NCBI GenBank assembly: GCA_910589415.1
Contig: OU342633.1
Coordinates: 13,306,858-13,370,857 of the forward strand
Direction: 5' to 3'
DNA: 64,000 nt
Origin: Malachius bipustulatus
Taxonomy: Eukaryota > Arthropoda > Insecta > Coleoptera > Melyridae
The translations under genes and the position numbers were made by a program. Within the stretch, counting starts at the first letter, position 1, and each line of letters opens with the position of its first letter. Below, in pieces: positions 11,160 to 20,554 of the stretch. Under the pieces are notes generated by a model. That model made no database searches. It worked only from the letters and a program-made list of their open reading frames with translations, and was not told the origin of the DNA.

Positions 11160-12050
11160 AGACCTCACACCATCAACTTTAGCAGGTGGCAACAACTTTA
11201 GCAGGTGGCATAACTGTCGTTATTCCAGTCTCGTCGAGATTCCATATCTGTTCCGGCTTAAGCTTATATTTTTCCAAGACGTTAACATTTCGCAAAAAAG
11301 TCTTCAATCACTGGTCTATTGAAAGCCATAGATCTATTTATGCTTGTATTTTCCGGTTTACGCAGCGATATATCGTTGCGGTATCTTTTCATGAAGCCAC
11401 GCAGCCAATCAAGACCTAAAAATTATATCTTGACAAGCTTGTATACACCTTTTTATACAATAGATATTTAATTTTTTTGTTTATTGAACATTAATTTATT
11501 TTTATTCAATTTCAGAAGAGCGAATTGCTCATTTACTTGACTGAAAACAATTACGTAAAGGCGGTTTCCACGATACTCTATTAAATAAAAAAATAAACAA
11601 ACCTGCCATTTTGTTCAATTCCCAACTGTGTGGTGCTTTAGAATCCGGTAGAGCACAAGCAAAATCGTAGGCCAGTTTCCTTTGTTGACAGTTCTGTCCG
11701 TAGTTTAAGTTGGAACATTTTTTAATGTAATATACCAACTCTAATTATTCTTTATTTGTAGCAAAAACTTGACGAGCTGTATATTTGCTTGTATAAAAAA
11801 TCTCCTCTTCACTTTCATTGCCTGAATCGACCCACTCAGTCAGTAGCTCTTCTTTTGATTATTTTTTAAAAGCATCTTGATTCTAGACTGTAGAGTTTGT
11901 CTTACCATTTGATATTCTTGAGCCGCTTTCTATTGACTTAAACTTCCTGTCAGTACAGCTTTAATAGCCAGTTTCATATTCTTTTCGCTAATATCGCAAC
12001 GATTGGTCTTTTTATGTAATTCTTGGGCATCTAAAATAAATCATTTAACA
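11160..12050 (-). pseudogene. Pogo-type transposase, N-terminal half
   Basis: In order on the minus strand: an HTH-psq region (NMKLAIKAVLTGSLSQ, stop, KAAQEYQMV..TLQSRIK, 12010-11870); then RKLAYDFACALPDS and SWELNKMAG (11738-11600); an intron-like gap; then GFMKRYRNDISLRKPE and NRSMAFNRP (11420-11300); and finally the first catalytic Asp in IWNLDETGI near 11240. The psq/CENP-B-like part binds the transposon ends. Several stops and a premature end near 11160 show that it is broken. Confidence 0.75.
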
Positions 12051-12716
12051 ATAATTATAAATTTCCGGAAAATGAAAAGAATCACAATTCACAATTTGGC
12101 TACCAGCCGAATCTTCACCATAAGAAATAGCCGAAATTTCCCCATGTGTTATGAAAATGTTATTAAATAAAATTTACATAGTAGACACTGTTTGAAGGTT
12201 ATGTTTTCCCGGTACAATAAAAAGTACGAATTTCTTATCATATGGATGATAATTGACATTTATTCATGAACAATGGACTTTGAAAATCAAACAAATTACC
12301 TCATATAGACACAAAATCACAACGTTAAAAAAATATATAACCTAGCCAAATCTCTTATGCAAACACACTGCCAAGACCGGATATTGTTCTTTGCGACAAC
12401 TTGGGTTGATTTGGCCGCCAAATTCAAACGCAATTAGGATTTACTGGTGATAGCCGAATGTTCCCTATGGCCGAATGTGGACCACTTTCCTGCAGTTGTA
12501 GCCGAGCGCTGCTTTTTTTCTCTGATTTGTGTCTCCACATCTGAAGGCCTGCCTCTTTAGCAGAAGTACTTGAACGTACTTTGCACATGTCCCTGAAGTT
12601 AGATTCGGATTCGGATTCGGTGTACACTCTGGGTCAACATTATTGACAATCATAAGAAAAACGACTTTATGTATTAATTACTGCTGGCAACCTACAGAAA
12701 GACATATCTGGACTTT

Positions 12717-13536
12717 TGAACTTGCAACCCAGAACAAAGGGGCGCTGTCCCCCTCGAAAATGAAGTAAAATTTAAAATTTATTTTCTCTCCTACAATCAT
12801 AATTAATTAATGGCGACGTCACGCCGGTATTTAAAAAGCGAATCTGTAGCACCAAATGATAGTTAGGAAGCCACTTTAGAACATATCGAAAGTTGCTCAC
12901 TTGCAAACCAGAACAAAGGGGCGCTGTCACCGTCGAAAATGACGCAAACTTGAAAATTTATTTTCTCTCCTACATTCATAATTAATTAATGGCGACGTCA
13001 CGCCGGTATTTAAAAAGCGAATCTGTAGCACCAAATGATAGTTAGGAAGCCACTTTAGAACATATCGAAAGCTGCTCACTTGCAAACCAGAACAAAGGGG
13101 CGCTGTCACCGTCGAAAATGACGCAATTTTGAAAATTTATTTTCTCTCCTACATTCATAATTAATTAATTGCGACGTCACGCCGGTTTTTAAAAAGCGAA
13201 TCTATAGCACCAAATGATAGTTAGGAATCTACTTTAGAACATATCGAAAGCTGCTCACTTGCAAACCAGAACAAAGGGGCGCTATCACCCTCGAAAATGA
13301 CGTGAACTTGAAAATTTATTTTCTCTCCTACATTCATAATTAATTAATGGCGACGTCACGCCGGTATTTAAAAAGCGAATCTGTAGCACCAAATGATAGT
13401 TAGGAAGCTACTTTAGAACATATCGAAAGCTGCTCACTTGCAAACCAGAACAAAGGGGCGCTGTCACCCTCGAAAATGACGTGAACTTGAAAATTTATTT
13501 TCTCTCCTACATTCATAATTAATTAATGGCGACGTA
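12717..13536. repeat. 179-bp tandem satellite, about 4.6 units
   Basis: The marker GGCGACGTCACGCCGG recurs at 12812, 12991, 13170 and 13349, and a truncated copy starts at 13528. Every step is exactly 179 bp. Units share ACCAAATGATAGTTAGGAAG and GCAAACCAGAACAAAGGGGC and differ at only a few bases. The array breaks off inside a unit at about 13536, directly against a pogo-derived fragment. No reading frame is conserved. Confidence 0.95.
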
Positions 13537-13720
13537 TTAATTGTATGCCTTAGGCGAAAAATAAAGTAATGTAATGGCAAAAGACCTTGTCGAATGATCA
13601 TACATTTTGGAGACAGCCTCGTGATTTTTGGAAGAGTCTCTGTATTAAATTTTCATGTTCCCCAAACTGTTCAAGAAACAGATGATGGTGATGATAGTTG
13701 TTGGCCATGGTATACCCAAA
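13537..13720 (-). pseudogene. Pogo transposase fragment (second copy)
   Basis: This segment is about 90% identical to 15800-15965 and in the same orientation. That segment encodes the region just after the pogo DNA-binding domain (ending QTVSKMYDHSTRSF). Here only this short part remains, between the satellite and a Penelope-type terminal segment. Confidence 0.65.
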
Positions 13721-13739
13721 AAATGATAAATGAAACAAG

Positions 13740-14190
13740 ATTGTAGGTCAATGGGTATAAATTTATTTATAATAGTCTGTCAACTAGTTTCGGGCAAGGT
13801 CACCCATCCTCAGGACAGCTGAAAGTAAGGTGAGATGGTGTTACATGTTTTTTATAAAACAATTGTTAGTTTATTGTCAAAATTTTTTTTTTTGTCTTTG
13901 TACACTTACTTGTCAGTTTTACAGATTTCCAAAATTCCACTTGAGGGCGAGAATGATAATAAAATAGCAAAATTTTTCCCACTAAGTAAGGTTACAACAC
14001 GTGGGGAAGATATAATGTGGACAAAGAAACACTCAAACTCTCAGTTTTTGAATTAAAAGATTTTTCCAAAGTGGATTAATCGCATTAAAAGTTGAAGACT
14101 TACATTACAAAATGTTTGAATTTATAAATTACATAATTCTAAAGGCAAGTTAAACGGCAGAATGTCGTGAAGCGACATTCTCCGGCGGGT
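13740..14190 (-). repeat. Penelope-like terminal module with hammerhead motif
   Basis: It shares an ordered set of landmarks with 45065-45500: a GGGTATAA/GGGCATAA start, a hammerhead-like motif, GACAGCTGAAAGTAAGGT, CACGTGGG, GTTGAAGAC, and finally the hairpin AATGTCGTGAAGCGACATT with CTCCGG after it. The spacing of about 320-345 bp from hammerhead to hairpin is similar in both. This suggests a repeated terminal unit of a Penelope-like retroelement, or a non-autonomous derivative. No ORF of the element is attached here. Confidence 0.5.
13777..13818 (-). ncRNA. Hammerhead ribozyme-like motif
   Basis: Minus strand, in order: helix I strand CUGUC; core CUGAGGA; a helix II region with GGG/CCC; core GAA; self-complementary helix III ACUAGU; cleavage-site U; and GACAG closing helix I. 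All core bases of a type I hammerhead are present, with an extra U before helix II. Such minimal ribozymes are known from Penelope-like elements, where they process the RNA. Confidence 0.6.
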
Positions 14191-14640
14191 GTTCAAGAAC
14201 GACAAAATGGGTACGTTTTTTAAAATGATGGTGATCTTCCAAAATAAGATTCTTGAAAGCGTTTATGATATTTGTTAAAGAAAATGCATTCTGATATGCT
14301 TTATTTGCCAAAAAATATATATTTCTTATTGTTATGGCCTGTCCCGGATGTGTTAACATCCAGTCATTGAAGGCAGTTGCTAAGTGGCATTTAAACGGGG
14401 CATAAACCCCGACGTCTAGAGGCTGTAGTCTGAGAGTGAAAGAAAGTAGCACAATTCCATTTGATTTGCAATATCGAATTCCCTCAACAGAGATGTGTGA
14501 ATTTAAGTTTTCCACAAGCAAACAAACCTTATTGTCAATGGAACAATATGTTGCAAAACCTCTGGAAATAATTCTGATGTCATTCATCCTGACTTGTTTC
14601 CAAGTGCAATAGAACCTGTTGGTGACCCCTCAGATAAACC
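14150..14640 (-). pseudogene. Pogo-type DDE_1 transposase, C-terminal catalytic part
   Basis: From about 14635 the frame reads GSPTGSIALGNKSGM, then LLVENLNSHIS where pogo enzymes have LLxDNHxSHI. It continues with NGIVLLSF, LQPLDVGVYAPFK and HPGQAITIRN. The catalytic Asp of the second motif is replaced by Glu (VEN), and the PPHTSH block is shortened. The frame then runs into the Penelope-type terminal module. It is diverged from the copy at 7700-8800. Confidence 0.75.
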
Positions 14641-14750
14641 TCTAACTCAACCTCTAATCCTGCTCGCCCCATACATTCTTATTAGGGAACGAGAAGGACA
14701 AGAGGCCTCCTTACTCAGTTACTCTTAAAAAATAACTAACGATAACAATA

Positions 14751-15062
14751 TCACAATATTACCCCACCAACAGCAACGCAAAAAGTTCCTCCCGCAAACC
14801 AACCAAAACGCCTACTCCCAAAAACAGGCTTGGGAGCGACCTTATTGGCTGGCTTGGCGACCTGATGGGCTGCCACATCTTTGCAATGGGGTGCCCACCG
14901 GAAGCCCGGGAGTTGCTCGATGAACTGTTGTTCCTGCGGTGAGTATTTGTAATGCCATAGACGCGGGTAACGGCACAGTTGTTCGTCTAGCTGTTGCCGC
15001 GTACGTACGTCAGCCACTTTTTCCATCGTGTCATAAAATAAAAAACAATAATTACATTCCAA
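14751..15062 (-). CDS. Unrecognised 103-residue ORF
   Basis: Open frame with an Arg/Gln-rich first half and a Pro/Lys/Gly-rich end (FGSRRFGWFAGG). Local base composition is less AT-rich than its surroundings, as is common in LTR retrotransposon leaders and gag. I do not recognise the family and there is no supporting neighbour. Confidence 0.2.
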   Translation of the reverse strand: MECNYCFLFYDTMEKVADVRTRQQLDEQLCRYPRLWHYKYSPQEQQFIEQLPGFRWAPHCKDVAAHQVAKPANKVAPKPVFGSRRFGWFAGGTFCVAVGGVIL

Positions 15063-15788
15063 TAATTGAAGTAAAAATTGTGCGAGTGAAATTTAAATTT
15101 GTCTGCGCCGATCCTGGCATTGCTTCATCATTACATATTGAGTGTAATTTATGAGATAGTTCTAAATAAAATAAGTAGGTACATACATACCATTCTCCAT
15201 GATGTCCACGATGCAATCAATACTCTTTGCATGGCTGTGGTAGCCGTTATCATTATTTTAAAAATTCTGTAAAAGACATCGTAAATATTAATCAACAGTT
15301 TCGGATAATATATTATTCTTATTGCTTCTTCTCTAATGTAAAACTATTCGGTGTCATTTTTTCAAAAAACCGGTTAAATAATAAACGATCGATAAAATAT
15401 TTGATTACAAATTTTTTACGTCTGTCTTCTATGAGAGATCATAAAAGACTGAAATAATAATATTTGTTGATAACAACGTACATAGAAACATGTAACTATG
15501 GTAGCTACTCTAGACGATTCTTCTTTTTTAAAATCCATCATACAATTAAAAACATCAGGAAAGACTTAATACCAATTTGTCAACATCTACAAAACCATGA
15601 TATTTTTGTCCATCGAATTTAAGTCGTTTACATTTCATCAAATATCACAGCAATACCAGAAAATGGTCAGTATGTGAAATTTTTATTTTCAAGAGATTAA
15701 AGGATTCCGTGGTAAAGCCAGGCTGTGCACTGACTGAAGAATACCATTTTGAAAAAGTTTTTGTATGAGGTAACGTATTTTTAAATTT
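15063..15788. other. No gene seen
   Basis: AT-rich spacer between pogo remnants. No coding, repeat or terminal-repeat signal could be supported. Confidence 0.4.
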
Positions 15789-16235
15789 TCACCTGACATA
15801 ATTATTGTATGCCTTGGGCGAAAAATAATGTAACGTAATGTCAAAAGACCTTGTCGAATGATCATACATTTTGGATACAGTCTGGTCTCGTGATTTTTGG
15901 AAGAGTCTCTGTATTAAATTTTCATTTTCCCCAAACTGTTCGAGAAACACATGATGGTGAGGCATATTAAAAGCCATAGAACGACTAAGACTTGTGCTTT
16001 CTGGCTTCCGTAAAGATAAATCAGGATGCCTCTGCATAAAACTCATAAGCCATTCTTTTCTATTCTAGTGAATCTGAAAACGTAACTGCAGTTTGTTAAT
16101 TTCCCATTTCTCAGGACAGCCGGTGGAAAGAGATTTTGCAAATTCATATGCAATGCTTCTAATTTGCTTATAAAATATTATATGTAATATACATAATTAT
16201 TATAACAGAAGTAATTGCCAAAATATTATATTAAT
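15789..16235 (-). pseudogene. Pogo transposase, second part of the DNA-binding domain
   Basis: The minus strand reads IRSIAYEFAKSL, CPEKWEINK, a stop, then EWLMSFMQRHPDLSLRKPE and STSLSRSMAFN. This is the second helix-turn-helix part of a pogo/CENP-B-like transposase. It continues the N-terminal segment at 18300-18680 once the Penelope-like element between them is taken out. A stop near 16063 and the loss of the catalytic domain make it a pseudogene. Confidence 0.75.
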
Positions 16236-16299
16236 AATTGAAAATTGCTAAGGGCTCTAGGCAAAAAGTCTCTTCTTAAAGTGTGGTCTTTATTATAAG

Positions 16300-16339
16300 A
16301 TCAACGTTTCGACCGAACAATTTGGGTCATCTTCGGGAT
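16300..16339 (-). ncRNA. Degenerate hammerhead-like motif (arm 1)
   Basis: Minus strand: core CCGAAGA (U4 changed to C relative to CUGANGA), helix II GACC/GGUC, core GAA, helix III ACGU, then U and GAU closing a short helix I with AUC. The changed core base predicts poor or no activity. Confidence 0.4.
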
Positions 16340-16504
16340 TCTAAAATGACAAAAAGGAAACAGTTAACGATATAGCAGCTACTTACTAAAGATAACTTAC
16401 AATAATAATTTTTTTCCAGACCTCTTGAATTGGTCAAATTATTGTAAGTTATCTTTAGTAAGTAGCTGCTATATCGTTAACTGTTTCCTTTTTGTCATTT
16501 TAGA

Positions 16505-16545
16505 ATCCCGAAGATGACCCAAATTGTTCGGTCGAAACGTTGATC
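16505..16545 (+). ncRNA. Degenerate hammerhead-like motif (arm 2)
   Basis: The mirror copy of the motif at 16300-16339 in the other arm, with the same CCGAAGA core change and the same helices. Both arms therefore derive from one already altered ancestor. Confidence 0.4.
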
Positions 16546-16703
16546 CTATAATAAAGACCACACTCTAAGAAGAGACTTTTTGCCTATAGCCCTTAGCAAT
16601 TTTCAATTAATGTAATATACATATACAATATAAAAGCACTAACTTAGTGGGGATTACGATGAGGGAAGCTAGGATTGATTCAAGAACACTCTTTCTTCAT
16701 AAA

Positions 16704-16746
16704 AGTTTAAGCTTTCTGCCATTTATTTTGGCCATCATCAGAAACT
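16704..16746 (-). ncRNA. Hammerhead ribozyme-like motif
   Basis: Minus strand: AGUUU, core CUGAUGA, an imperfect helix II (UGGCC...GGCA), core GAA, helix III AGCU, cleavage-site U, and AAACU, which pairs with AGUUU. It lies downstream of the Penelope-like ORF in the same orientation, the expected position for a retroelement ribozyme. Confidence 0.55.
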
Positions 16747-17275
16747 ACAATAATTTTATTAGTACAATAATAGTGAAAGGACACTGGTTTTATAATACCA
16801 GACTTACTAGAAGTTGAGATTATTTAGCTTAGATGTTGAATTTCTATATTAATCTCTACACAAGTCATGGAGCACATGTCAGCTATTCTTGAGGGAATTG
16901 AAAATTATTCATTTACACATTAAAAAAACATTTAAAAAGTTCCTAAGAACAGTTAAAACTATTAAAAATTGCACTAATTATCACTCTACATCTTTGGTTT
17001 CTATTTCATTACAATAGGGGATGAGTAATGTGGGTTACATTGTTGGTTAAACTATTATCTATCAGAGAAAATGAATTGAAGTTAAAATGGCTTCCTTGTT
17101 CATGAGGTTTACAATTTCTACAATTTCACGATTTTACATCATCTAGAATGTCAGAAATGATTTATTAAAAGTCAATTTTATGAGTGAAGTGACAGTTGAA
17201 GGAGTGTAGTCGGTCTTGTCTGTATAGTTGCCAGATTGTGTGTGTTTTCTTATTGTGAACTTGACTGTTGTAGAT

Positions 17276-18289
17276 CTAGGGTGAAATTTGGTGACTTCTG
17301 GTGATTTTTCTGGTGACTGTTTTTCTTACTAGTATTATTAACATTTCACCTTGATTTTCTTCTTCTTCATCAACCACCACTCTTCTTCTGCTCCTTTCTG
17401 CATCTATAGTTATGAGGTATGTATAAATGTGGCTTAGACCTGCTATGTCACTCCTCTTGTTCATTGAATTAGGTTCTTGGGCTATTCTACACATCTCTTT
17501 GAAAGTTCTTCCAAGTGAGCGATCAGTGTCTAGGATGGTAGTTTCTTCATAGTTGGGGGTGTGTCCCTGTTCTATGACATGTTCAGCCAGGGCGCATGTG
17601 TTCTTTGAATGTCTACAATCGCTTTTATGTGACGTAATTCTATGTTTCAGATTTCTGGAGCTTTGGCCGATGTAAACTAAAGGGCAGTCCTTACATGGAA
17701 TTCTATAAACTGTATCACATTTGTCGAATAGATTAGTCTTGTCTTTGATCTTTGAAAATAGTAGGTTGGTCGTTGTTATATTTTTTACTGCTATTTGGAT
17801 TTGTGAAGTCTTCATTATGTCAATCAATTTGCTTGTCAAGGGTTCAGCATTGGGGAGTGTGCCAAATTTCTTGATAGTTGTCTCGGTATTGGCTTCCTCT
17901 GCATGTTGAATTTCCTTGTTTGCACTAATCTCTTCTATTGGACTGTTTAGCAAGTTGTTCAGCAATTTTTTGGGGTAAGAATTCTCCAGTAGGGTGTTCT
18001 TGAGTTTTATTAAGTTTTTGTTGTAGAAATCTGGGTGGCTGATTTTATAGATTCTATTCTTCAAATTTTTGACTAAGTTGATTTTCATCTTCATTTTATG
18101 TGCCGAGTGGTAGTTGAGGTATCTTTCTGAGCTCGTAGGTTTAATGTACCAGTCTAACTTTATGATTTGTTGTGATGTTCTGATGACCAGTGTGTCTAGG
18201 AACGGGACGCTGTTCAGTTGATCTTCTTTTTCTACTGTGAATTGGACATCTGTATTGTAGCAATTAAAAACTGTCACAATTTCCTCCAC
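17276..18289 (-). pseudogene. Penelope-like RT C-terminus and GIY-YIG endonuclease
   Basis: The 337-residue frame starts in the RT thumb (SVPFLDTLVIR, LDWYIKPTSSERYLNYHSAH). A linker follows, then a GIY-YIG nuclease: CKDCPLVYIGQSSRNLKHRI, HSKNTCALAEHVIEQGH. The tail is Arg/Glu-rich. In these retroelements the GIY-YIG domain nicks target DNA for reverse transcription. The catalytic RT core with YxDD is not present, so the copy is 5'-truncated although the remaining frame is fully open. Confidence 0.85.
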
Positions 18290-18299
18290 CTTGTCTTCT

Positions 18300-18680
18300 T
18301 TTTATTATACAATTTGTCTTATTTTTATATACAATATATGTAATGTATGTCAGGCCATAGTGTAGATCTGCAGAATTTTTGATGTAGATGCTCAGCTGAG
18401 ATTCTTGTGTGAAAACCTGCTTGGTAGTATATTTGCTTTTATATTTTTCTTCTTCTGATTCATTACCAGAGTCGTTATTAACTATTTAATCAAAAGACTT
18501 TTTCTTCAATAAAGTCTTAATTCTAGACTGCAGTGTGGTTCTCTTTATACCATATTGTCTAGCTGCCTCGCTTATATTTAAATAATAATATACTTATAAG
18601 TCTATTATTTAAACATTCCCTTACAGATAGTTTCATATTATTTTCATCAATATTGACCTCATTTTTAGCTATACTAAGGC
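18300..18680 (-). pseudogene. Pogo transposase N-terminus (HTH-psq)
   Basis: The minus strand has NMKLSVRECLNN, a break, then AARQYGIKRTTLQSRIKTLL, an acidic stretch, and YTTKQVFTQESQ with HYGLTYIT. This is the psq-type helix-turn-helix of pogo-like transposases. It stops at the edge of the Penelope-like element and resumes at 16235. Confidence 0.75.
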
Positions 18681-20408
18681 ATTCAGGAATTTCACAGTTA
18701 GTGATAAATTGATGAGGAATTACGATTTCACCATTCAAACTTGATGTTCTCACCTTCATAACTTGTTCTATAAGGTTTATGAAAGGGAAGTTTGATCTTG
18801 GTGAAAGATGAAACTAGGTATCCTATGTCAAAATCAATTTTTGCTCTTAATAATTTGAGATTATCTACTCCAATCAGTCCATTGAATTTTTTATGAAATT
18901 TGAACAGATGAAATTTTAGGTTTAAAGGTTTTGATAACTTGAATATTTTCGAAGATGGAATGTGGGTGCTAAATTGATGAGATGTGCATTGAAGGGCACT
19001 TTTCACAACGAACGGGTCATGTTTAATGAAATCAGGGAGAATTTTTCGGCTAAGTCTGGATTTATAAAAGATCTTGTAGAACCTGAATCTATTAAAAGTT
19101 TCAAGTTATACTCGGGGATTATTAAGTATGGCAATTGACTTAGGTAATTCGGGTCATTATGATTTATATCAATGGTGGGACTTGAGATTTGGTTTTTGTG
19201 TTGAAATTTTGGTCTGTATAATGGTGGATGTAGCGTTGCATTATTTGTTATGTCTGAGAATCGTCTTGAGGCAATTCTATAAAATTTTCGGAATTGTCTT
19301 CTGTCGGTTTTTCGTTGTCAGTTTCGTCATCGATATTTGGGATTTCCGTAGGACTGTCAAATTGATATTGATAGTCATACATCGATGAGTCTTCGTTGGT
19401 GTTAAATTGGTATTCTGTCTCTGTATTAAAAATTCTTTAAAGATAGGATTAAAATTACGGTACTGAAATTTTTTATTTTGATTCGTATTCCTTGTAGAAA
19501 CGCTCATTGGTGTGGGGTTAAAGTTAGAAGTATTACGAGTACTGACACACATTGGAGTTGGTTTCGGTAATGGTCTATTTGGTTTAGGTTTGAAAATGTT
19601 CCTATTATTTTGAAATGGTTGTCTAAACACTTAAGCATTGGTTGGGTAATTTCTCGGTGGAATATTCGTTCTTTGTTGTATATTTATTGGTTGTGAAGGA
19701 AAGACATTTGAACTTTAAAATTAGTGGGTCATTGGTGCGAAATTTTGTTGATTATGAACATAGTTATTTTGTACTGGTTGCTTATAATAAGCGGGTTTTG
19801 TATGGAAATTTTGAAAGTAATGTATATTATCTTCTTCGATAACCTTTTGTAAAGCTTCGCTCAAAGAAGCTGGTTTCATACACCTAATTGTTGTACCTAG
19901 AGGTTTTCGTAGTCTTGGGAGCTAGATAATTCTACAAATCTCTCTTAAGCTTCTTGGATTGTTCTGTTTTTTCATGTATGTCTACATGATTACATAATAA
20001 GTTTAAAACACTTAAACATCTATCATAAAAATTTTGTGGTTTCTCGTTTTGAGACAACTTAACAAAATCAAATCACGAATTAAGCAAGCTTCATCTCTCT
20101 GGTCTGCAAAATTTCGACACAGAGCAAATTTTACTTTAGCCAAATATTTACGTTATGAATATTTACGACTAATTTAGCATTTCCCTTTAACTTCGATGGT
20201 AAAGAGTTCAATAGGTAAACATTTTGAAAATTTGTTGCATCATTAGCATCACAAAATGTAGAAATTAAAGAATCACAAACATTGAGGAATCTATGTATGT
20301 AATTCGTTTGGGCTACCATCAAATTCTGGTACACAATAATTGAAATATTCAGCTTTTAATTGTTAAACTGGATTTACAGGATTTGAACTATTTTGTCCTG
20401 TTTGCGGC
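18660..20408 (-). pseudogene. Ty3/gypsy gag-protease remnant
   Basis: Gag begins near 20408 (MPQTGQNSSNPVNP). It has the capsid-like FLNVCDSLISTF and ATNFQNVYLLNSLPSKLKG (20334-20131), then an Asn/Pro-rich end with repeated PTPMxVSTRNT (19630-19440). Further on, 19006-18690 carries the protease-to-RT linker (IPSSKIFKLSKPLNLKFHLF, LIGVDNLKLLRA, IPHQFITNCEIPECL). Stops and frame changes are frequent. No RT follows; a pogo sequence begins at about 18670. The same gag type occurs at 26080-28198. Confidence 0.7.
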
Positions 20409-20554
20409 ATTTTATCTAACCTAATTTCTTTATTTATAATTTCACTGCGAGAGTCAGTTCAAGGTATATTTTAAAAAATTAAATTTTGCAGGGACTCAAA
20501 TCAATTCATCAACAGAGTTTTTCATAAGCGAAAAAATAGTAAAATTTCAATTAA

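Larger units (their letters stand above)
7408..12490 (-). mobile_element. Pogo-like DNA transposon, split by an insertion (inferred)
   Basis: GGAAAGTTGTCCACATTCGG at about 7412-7431 is matched in inverted orientation at 12470-12490 with one or two changes. Copies of TCGGCTAT or TCGGCCAT occur near both ends. Inside, the N-terminal half of a pogo-type transposase lies at 11160-12050 and the C-terminal half at 7700-8800, both minus strand and in the correct order. The middle of the catalytic domain is missing and 8.8-11.1 kb holds unrelated sequence. The simplest reading is one element opened by later insertion. Two separate pogo copies is the alternative. Confidence 0.45.
16246..16608. repeat. 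Inverted repeat, about 160-bp arms, Penelope-type termini
   Basis: Arms at about 16246-16406 and 16438-16608 are nearly identical in reverse complement, with a spacer of about 31 bp. Each arm holds the sequence TCCCGAAGATGACCC ... GGTCGAAACGTTGAT. The pair would form a long hairpin. Penelope-like elements are known to carry terminal repeats that can be inverted, which fits the adjoining GIY-YIG ORF. Confidence 0.85.
16240..18300 (-). mobile_element. Penelope-like element inserted in a pogo gene
   Basis: It contains, on the minus strand, the end of a Penelope-type RT and a GIY-YIG endonuclease (17276-18289). Downstream there is a hammerhead motif (16704-16746) and a large inverted repeat with two more hammerhead-like motifs (16246-16608). 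It lies exactly between two halves of a pogo DNA-binding domain that would otherwise be adjacent. The RT is 5'-truncated. Confidence 0.7.

Noticed and set aside
12717..13536. Regularly spaced repeats as a CRISPR array
   Set aside because: The whole 179-bp unit is repeated without unique spacers, and the genome is eukaryotic; it is a satellite.
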